From contig NZ_CP036170.1 in the NCBI RefSeq assembly GCF_004295125.1, forward strand, positions 995,501 to 1,059,500: a stretch of DNA of 64,000 nt. The letters are read 5' to 3'. Made by a program: the position numbers and the translations under genes. Source of the DNA: [Clostridium] scindens ATCC 35704 (GTDB taxonomy: Bacteria > Bacillota > Clostridia > Lachnospirales > Lachnospiraceae). The notes beneath the pieces are model-generated. The model was not told where the DNA came from and made no database searches. It saw only the letters and a list, made by a program, of their open reading frames with translations. Numbering within the stretch: position 1 is the stretch's first letter; each line of letters begins with the position of its first letter. Positions 58,764 to 64,000 of this stretch are shown in pieces.

Positions 58764-60752
58764 ATGCGATTATCAAAGATAAAAATAAAAAACTACAGAT
58801 TGCTTATTGATGCTGAATTGGAAGTTGATTCGAAAACAACCTTAATTGTGGGACGCAATAATACTGCCAAAACCTCGTGCTTCGAGTGCATCGGTAAAGT
58901 ATTGGATGGAACTCCGTTTTCTTTCAATGATTACCCGTTGTCAAAAAGAGAAAATCTATATGCTAATATTACTTCGTTCATGGCAAAGGAAATTGCTTTT
59001 GAAGAACTCTGTGAACGGCTGGAACCAATATCTATAGAGTTCCTTGTAGACTATTCCCTAGATGACCCGGAGGATAACTTAGGTGCATTGTCTCCGTTTA
59101 TCATTGATGTAGATATCGATACCACTACAGCATTGATTCGTGCCGAATACAAATTGAAAGCAGACGAGAAAGGTATTTGGAAAATTTTAGAGCCAAACTA
59201 TTATGAAAATGGGAACTTTTCTCCTGCTGATGATGTCCATAATGCTATTATAAGCAATTTCCACAAGCTTTTTGAAATGACGATTTATGCAATAAATCCC
59301 CAAAAACCAGATGAAAAGCAGAGTAAAAAGCAGGCAGAGCTGGCCGATTTATTTCCGTTTCACATTATCCAGGCAGAGCGCTGCCTTGGTGAGGACGGAA
59401 CCCAAGACAATTCTTTGTCTTCGCTTATCTCTGATTTCTTTGACATGAGTGAAGATGAATTAGATCCAAGTGTTGCTGAAAAAGTCAAGGAACTTCGAGC
59501 TATTGTTGAAAACGCTAACAAAAATGTTCAACAGCAAAGCGATAGCATCCTAAGTGCTCTGGTCAGCAGCGCAGTTGGGTTTGGTTATCCCAATGGTGAA
59601 GAACTACAGTTAGGAGTTACAACCCAACTAAGCATTGATGACCAGATAAAGAATCAAACACAACTTTCTTATACTGCTGGAACAAGCAAAGAGCGACTCC
59701 CCAGTACCTATAATGGTTTGGGATATAAAAACCTAATCAAAATGGAATTTCTTCTTGCAGCATTCGCCAAAAAGGTAGAAAAATGTGGGGACGCCTGTAT
59801 ACCGTTGCTTTTTATCGAAGAACCAGAGTCCCATATGCATCCGCAGATGCAACACGCCTTTGCAGAGTACTTAGAAGCGTTTCTTGCGAAAATTACTTCT
59901 GTAGGAATTCAAACTTTTTTAACTTCGCATTCTGCTCATATTGCGAACACAATGGTTTTCTCTAAAATTCGATATGCGCAAAAAACAAAGGCCGGTGTTA
60001 TCTATAAGAACCTAAATACGTTTGCTCAGGAAAATCCTTCCAACACCGATTTCATCCGAAAGTATCTTACTCTAACCAAATGCGATTTATTTTTTGCTGA
60101 TAAAGCAATCTTTATTGAAGGGGCGTCAGAACGTTTGTTATTGCCCGACATGATCGATAAATGCGCTAAGGCGGGGGACTTTGATTCTCGAGAATATAAA
60201 CTACCTGCTCAGTATTATGCCTTGGTTGAAATTGGTGGTGCTTATGCCTATAAATTTATTCCGTTCGCTGAGTTCTTGGGAATTCCATGCCTGATTCTTA
60301 CTGATTTGGATTCTGTATCTGGCCAAAAAGGCGCGAACGGGAGAATATATTATAATTCCGTTCCAGTTTCATGCGGTGAAACAACATCTAATGAAACTCT
60401 AAAATGGTGGGTCCGGAAGAACAAAGGACTTTCAGAGGATGATAATACTCAAATCGCTCTAACTGATATTACATCGATGTCTCCTGCTGATAAAACTCGA
60501 TGCAAATGTCACATTGAATTCCAAACAACAGAGAACGGGTTGTGCGGACATTCTTTGGAAGAAGCAATTCGGAATGTCAACCGTGCACATTATGAATTAG
60601 GAGATACTCCTACTGAAAACGATCTTGAGTTTTCGGGGAAGAGTAAAACAGATTTTGCTCTTAATCTCATTTGTGAATGTGAGGATTATGCTATTCCAGC
60701 CTATATTAAAGATGGGCTGGTGTGGCTCAATGACCAACGGGTGCTTGAGTAA
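58764..60752 (+). CDS. OLD-family ATPase/TOPRIM nuclease (GajA-like)
   Basis: A 662-aa protein. The ABC-type ATPase domain starts IKIKNYRLLIDAELEV, with Walker A GRNNTAKTS (30-38) and LFIEEPESHMHPQMQ (about 348-362) as the signature/Walker B region. The C-terminal TOPRIM nuclease shows FIEGASERLLLP (Glu452) and LTDLDSVSG (Asp514, Asp516). In Gabija, a GajA protein of this type forms an oligomer that nicks DNA. AAAGGAAA before ATG 58764 sets the start; there is a 75-bp gap after the previous gene. It is followed directly by a helicase gene, as in Gabija. Confidence 0.9.
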   Translation: MRLSKIKIKNYRLLIDAELEVDSKTTLIVGRNNTAKTSCFECIGKVLDGTPFSFNDYPLSKRENLYANITSFMAKEIAFEELCERLEPISIEFLVDYSLDDPEDNLGALSPFIIDVDIDTTTALIRAEYKLKADEKGIWKILEPNYYENGNFSPADDVHNAIISNFHKLFEMTIYAINPQKPDEKQSKKQAELADLFPFHIIQAERCLGEDGTQDNSLSSLISDFFDMSEDELDPSVAEKVKELRAIVENANKNVQQQSDSILSALVSSAVGFGYPNGEELQLGVTTQLSIDDQIKNQTQLSYTAGTSKERLPSTYNGLGYKNLIKMEFLLAAFAKKVEKCGDACIPLLFIEEPESHMHPQMQHAFAEYLEAFLAKITSVGIQTFLTSHSAHIANTMVFSKIRYAQKTKAGVIYKNLNTFAQENPSNTDFIRKYLTLTKCDLFFADKAIFIEGASERLLLPDMIDKCAKAGDFDSREYKLPAQYYALVEIGGAYAYKFIPFAEFLGIPCLILTDLDSVSGQKGANGRIYYNSVPVSCGETTSNETLKWWVRKNKGLSEDDNTQIALTDITSMSPADKTRCKCHIEFQTTENGLCGHSLEEAIRNVNRAHYELGDTPTENDLEFSGKSKTDFALNLICECEDYAIPAYIKDGLVWLNDQRVLE

Positions 60753-60766
60753 GGAGGTGTAAGTTC

Positions 60767-62512
60767 GTGAGTGAAGAACACAAAAGGACAAACTACGACC
60801 TTGCAAAAGCTGAAGCCGATAAAGTAGATGAACAAATCATTTCCGCACTTCAGGATGGGATTAGCTTCCGTGTGGAGGCTGGTGCAGGCTCAGGTAAGAC
60901 ATATTCGCTAAACAAAGCCATTGAATGGATTCAGGCAAACAAGTGGACGGAGTATCGCCGAAAGAAACAAACTGTAGTTTGCATCACATATACTAATGCT
61001 GCAGTGGATGTCATTGCTGAACGACTATCAAAAGATTCATTTATTCTTCCATCGACAATCCACTCCTTTGCATGGAACGCTATCAAACAGTATCAAAGCT
61101 TTCTCATTGATATTGTCACAAGCGATCCTGACTTCTTGCCAGATGAAGGAGATTTTTTCAAGGTCACAGAAGTTACATATACCTTGGGGCACCGTTACAA
61201 GGAAAATGGAATTCAATATTTATACCACGATGACGTTCTAAAGCTCTTTTGTCTGCTTTTAGATAATGCAAAATTCCGGCATGTATTTGCAGGCAAGTAT
61301 CCTTTAATTTTAATTGATGAGTATCAAGATTCCTATAAACCAATCATTGATCGCTTTATTAACTTCTTTATCGCAGAGAAAAAAGGCCCTCAATTCGGTT
61401 TTTTTGGTGATGCCTGGCAAACCATTTATCAATCCAACAAGGCTTGTGGTCTAATTGAAAACGAGAACCTCGCAATTATCAAGAAAGGCTCAAATTTCAG
61501 ATCTGCACCACGGATTGTTCAGCTTCTAAATGATTTGCGGCCTGACTTACCCCAAACATCTGCAATAGATAATTTTGACGGAGAAGTGATTGTAATTACC
61601 TGTGACGATTACACTGGCCCTCGCCGGACAGAACGTAATCTAAAAGGCGAATTACCTGCACAAGAATTAAAGATTCGTCTAAGTAATGTCACAGAGAAGA
61701 TCAAGCGTGAATCATCCGAAGAGGATGATCTAAAAGTTCTAATGATAACGCATAAAGTCCTCGCTACGCAGCAAGGGTACGAACAACTTTTAGAAATTTT
61801 AGCTGACGGGCTGAGAGATAAAGAAGATCCGTTCCTGCTGTTTTTTATGGATACTGTTGAGCCAATTTATAAAGCACTTAAAGATTCAAATATGCAGTTG
61901 CTTTTTGATACACTCGGAATTAAACGCTTTCCCATTAAGAAAAAATCCGAAAAAGTCAAGTGGAAAGAGCTACAGCAACAGCTGGAAGATGCTCGCACCA
62001 AAAGAGCAATTGATGTATTTGAGTTAATCAAGCGGACCAAATTGATTCCTATTCCCCCAAAACTGGACGGATGGTATCATCTATATCAGAAAGCACCAGA
62101 CACCGTGTATGTTTCTAAAGCTTCAATTCAGTCATTTTTAGAATTGGACTACCTTCAATTTACCGCAGCAATCGATTTTTTGTTTCCTGATGCTATGTTT
62201 TCCACTGAACATGGCGTTAAAGGCGAAGAATATGACAATGTTGTCTTTGTTATCAGCAAAGGGTGGAATCTATATCAGTTTGAAACCTATGCACCGATGA
62301 TAACAGGACACTCTGATGTTCCCGAAGGAAAGCAAGCTTCTTATGAAAGAAACAGAAATCTATTTTATGTGTGTTGCTCAAGACCCAAAAAGAGATTGTT
62401 TTTCTTTGTGTCGGTTCCAGTAGATACAGTGTTCAGAGCTTTTCTTACTAAACTGGTTGGAGCTGATAATATCTATACCTATAGCCAATATCTTGAAACA
62501 GATCTGAAATAA
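60767..62512 (+). CDS. UvrD/Rep-like superfamily 1 helicase (GajB-like)
   Basis: A 581-aa helicase. Motif I is EAGAGSGKTYSL (37-48), motif Ia region VCITYTNAAVDVIAER, motif II LIDEYQDSY (about 182-190), motif III GFFGDAWQTIYQS, motif V region STEHGVKGEEYDNVVF and motif VI FYVCCSRPKKRL. It starts with GTG 60767; the AAGGAGG SD overlaps the stop of the OLD gene. Pairing of an OLD protein with such a helicase defines the Gabija layout; here both are somewhat longer than typical GajA/GajB. Confidence 0.9.
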   Translation: MSEEHKRTNYDLAKAEADKVDEQIISALQDGISFRVEAGAGSGKTYSLNKAIEWIQANKWTEYRRKKQTVVCITYTNAAVDVIAERLSKDSFILPSTIHSFAWNAIKQYQSFLIDIVTSDPDFLPDEGDFFKVTEVTYTLGHRYKENGIQYLYHDDVLKLFCLLLDNAKFRHVFAGKYPLILIDEYQDSYKPIIDRFINFFIAEKKGPQFGFFGDAWQTIYQSNKACGLIENENLAIIKKGSNFRSAPRIVQLLNDLRPDLPQTSAIDNFDGEVIVITCDDYTGPRRTERNLKGELPAQELKIRLSNVTEKIKRESSEEDDLKVLMITHKVLATQQGYEQLLEILADGLRDKEDPFLLFFMDTVEPIYKALKDSNMQLLFDTLGIKRFPIKKKSEKVKWKELQQQLEDARTKRAIDVFELIKRTKLIPIPPKLDGWYHLYQKAPDTVYVSKASIQSFLELDYLQFTAAIDFLFPDAMFSTEHGVKGEEYDNVVFVISKGWNLYQFETYAPMITGHSDVPEGKQASYERNRNLFYVCCSRPKKRLFFFVSVPVDTVFRAFLTKLVGADNIYTYSQYLETDLK

Positions 62513-62524
62513 TCAACACGAAAT

Positions 62525-62626
62525 AGCGCCCATCGATCATTTCTGACGACCGGCGGGCGCTGCCATTTATATTGAATTATATTAGCGTCGGGAGTTCCCA
62601 GCCATATGGGGTTAGTTACTCCCGAC
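62525..62626. terminator. Two hairpins after the helicase gene
   Basis: AGCGCCC/GGGCGCT (62525-62561) and GTCGGGAGT/ACTCCCGAC (62587-62626) follow the stop closely. They lack long T-tracts, but probably end the cargo operon. Confidence 0.6.
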
Positions 62627-62724
62627 CGAACAATGTTATAAAATCAAGATACAAATATTTCTTTAAATTTGTCTAATAATTATCAACTACATAACTAATG
62701 ATGGTACCGAATTATTATATTTCA

Positions 62725-62771
62725 AATCACAAAGCAGGGGGGAGATTGTTCTCACACCCTGCTTTGTGATT
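62725..62771. terminator. 15-bp perfect hairpin after the sigma-like gene
   Basis: AATCACAAAGCAGGG (62725-62739) and CCCTGCTTTGTGATT (62757-62771) pair perfectly around a 17-nt loop, just beyond the stop of the minus-strand sigma-like gene. Confidence 0.7.
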
Positions 62772-62779
62772 ATCATAAA

Positions 62780-63208
62780 TTATTCAAAGATCTTTTTTAC
62801 CTTTTCTTTCAGCCTGTCCATACGTCTGTAAACCGCCTTTTCGGTAATCTGCAGATACCTGGCGATTTCATGGGTGCTATACCCCTGGATCTTCATCAGA
62901 ACAATCTGAAGGGTAAGCCTGTCCACTGTGATCAGTACATGATACAATTCCTGATTCTCAATATGATCCAAAAAATCCTGTACTGTTTTCGGTTCCGGCT
63001 GATCTGTGGATGCTGCTACGGTATCAAGGTATGTACCTGTTTCCTGCACACGCTCATAATAGCGTCTGTCTGAATTAAATGCCTGACGGTCATAAAGACG
63101 GATTGCTTCAATCGTATCTTCAGAAACACCGCTGTCTCTTAAAATCTTTTCTTCTTTCTCTTTCCAGAGCTTCCATTTGCGCTCTGTTTTTCCATGGTTA
63201 TATGCCAT
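62780..63208 (-). CDS. Sigma-70-like helix-turn-helix protein of the mobile element (intact copy)
   Basis: A 142-aa protein: a charged N-terminal half (MAYNHGKTERKWKLWKEKEE) and a C-terminal sigma region 4-like helix-turn-helix (LTLQIVLMKIQGYSTHEIAR, then YLQITEKAVYRRMDRL). Genes of this type regulate transfer functions in clostridial integrative elements. GGAGGTAGGAAA precedes ATG 63208. Its last ~60 codons are duplicated at 51384-51584, so it marks the right edge of the cargo block. Confidence 0.8.
   Translation of the reverse strand: MAYNHGKTERKWKLWKEKEEKILRDSGVSEDTIEAIRLYDRQAFNSDRRYYERVQETGTYLDTVAASTDQPEPKTVQDFLDHIENQELYHVLITVDRLTLQIVLMKIQGYSTHEIARYLQITEKAVYRRMDRLKEKVKKIFE
62806..62962 (-). 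repeat. Direct repeat, right copy
   Basis: This is the partner of 51422-51578 in the same orientation; about 95% identical by eye. Here it is part of the intact gene, whereas the left copy is cut at its 5' side. Confidence 0.85.
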
Positions 63209-63373
63209 TTTCCTACCTCCAATCTGATTTGTTTGAACATTCAGATTGGAAAGGGCGGAGAACGGCAGCCGATACCAGAAGAAGGCTTGTCCTTTTTCCC
63301 GACAAATATCGACAAACAAAAAACCGCAAAGGCTGTTAAACCTTTGCGGCAGTGAGAAAAATAAGAGCTATGT

Positions 63374-63580
63374 TGTAGAACTAAAACTTCTACATTAGGG
63401 GCGTGAGAGTGCCACCAACAGCAGAAGATTTTTTTGAGAGGCTATCCTCATTCCTGTATGAAATTATGTAGGTAATTGCTGCTTTGGATAAGCAGCGGGG
63501 CAGCTGAAGCAGACCAGCACATAAAAATAGTGTCTTCGACACTTCAACTCCCCTGCCCCTCAATCATGAGGGATAGGGGT
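63374..63580 (+). other. Noncoding spacer with two hairpins before the last transposase
   Basis: TGTAGAA/TTCTACA (63374-63394) and a strong terminator, CCCCT-gc-CCCTCA / TGAGGG-at-AGGGG (63550-63579) with a following TTTCTTTTT, lie in a 400-bp gap. I see no gene between 63209 and 63614. Confidence 0.6.
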
Positions 63581-63614
63581 TTCTTTTTGCTTCATTTTGC
63601 TTCATAATGGTCTT

Positions 63615-64000
63615 ATGAATATCTTACAAAAAATTTTTATCGAACATTATGAAGAAATGATTTATCTTCAACATCCTCGTGATGCTATTGTTGAGAATGT
63701 AGAAAAAATGATTCATTGTGGCGATCCATCTTATGGTGGCGCCATGTATATTTGTCCCAATTGTGGTAATTTCAAATTTACTGCTTTTCGTTGTCATTCT
63801 CGCTTCTGTCCAACTTGTGGTAACATGTATTCCATTGACAGAACTACTGCTATGTCTTTTAAGATTATTGATGTACAACATCGGCATTGTGTTTTTACCA
63901 TTGATGATTCTTTGCGGCCTTTTTTTCTTAAAGACCGTTCTCTTCTTAACTGCCTTTTTTCGGCAGTCAACAGCGTGATTTCTCGTATGTTCCATAAAGA
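63615..64000 (+). CDS. Transposase with N-terminal zinc-binding domain (IS91-like; 3' end outside window)
   Basis: The frame is open to the window end, giving 128 residues. It begins MNILQKIFIEHYEEMIYLQH and has zinc-binding Cys motifs: YICPNCGNFKF, FRCHSRFCPTCGNM. These match the transposase zinc-binding domain (IS91/IS801 type), after which a Y2 transposase domain is expected outside the window. No good SD is seen before ATG 63615. The strand and AT-rich composition match the element. Confidence 0.8.
   Translation, partial: MNILQKIFIEHYEEMIYLQHPRDAIVENVEKMIHCGDPSYGGAMYICPNCGNFKFTAFRCHSRFCPTCGNMYSIDRTTAMSFKIIDVQHRHCVFTIDDSLRPFFLKDRSLLNCLFSAVNSVISRMFHK

Overview
The window looks like a chromosome segment of a spore-forming, anaerobic Firmicute of the family Lachnospiraceae (Clostridium scindens/Dorea-like; the genus is my guess from gene content, not a database match). 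Reasons: sporulation genes (bofA, cwlD, spoIID, spoIIQ, dacF-like), rubrerythrins under a Fur/PerR-type regulator, MecA, a T-box controlled ileS, strong AGGAGG ribosome sites and moderate GC. The window opens inside murG.

Backbone, 1-45 kb. After murG come an ECF-type sigma factor, a HIT protein, a soluble histidine kinase and a rhomboid protease. On the minus strand, 4.3-12.4 kb is a complete Tad/Flp pilus operon read from tadZ: tadZ, cpaF, tadB, tadC, a 58-aa Flp pilin in a very short frame, a DUF5702 protein, two TadE-like pseudopilins, a prepilin peptidase and a DUF6382 protein. Next are bofA/yaaL, comEB, upp, a Sua5/TsaC protein, cwlD and a large GH18 protein. The 19-27 kb part holds mecA, an NlpC/P60 hydrolase, a Fur-family regulator followed by two rubrerythrins with a palindromic operator, an ECF transporter S component, a hemolysin III protein and spoIIQ/spoIID. 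glgP, ileS with its T-box, a dacF-like carboxypeptidase and lepB follow.

At 35.8-42.5 kb a plus-strand operon encodes a type IV pilus-like machine. It has a degenerate GGDEF membrane protein, a sigma-region-2-like domain fused to a membrane anchor and ectodomain, a transglutaminase lipoprotein, a PilC-type platform, four small pseudopilin-like proteins and a PilT-type ATPase; no PilB is present. Two GGDEF loci follow, one of them frameshifted.

Junction, 45.0-45.8 kb. This is a gene graveyard (receiver domain, UvrA-like and GyrI-like remnants). It ends at a terminator and the 3' half of a tRNA-Arg(CCU) gene, which I read as one attachment site of an integrated element.

Mobile element, 45.8 kb to the window end. 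It holds a tyrosine integrase, three excisionase-like genes, an IS110 insertion, a solitary MazF-type toxin and a truncated copy of a small sigma-like gene. The intact copy of that gene lies 11.4 kb further on, so the two copies bracket a cargo block of AT-rich genes on the plus strand: a DUF4143 ATPase, a double DNA methyltransferase, a methyltransferase-Zn-Mrr nuclease fusion, an OLD-family ATPase/TOPRIM nuclease and a UvrD-like helicase. The last two resemble the Gabija pair GajA/GajB. Their tight linkage to three methyltransferase domains and an Mrr-type nuclease is the best candidate here for an undescribed anti-phage system. The window ends inside a zinc-binding-domain transposase gene.
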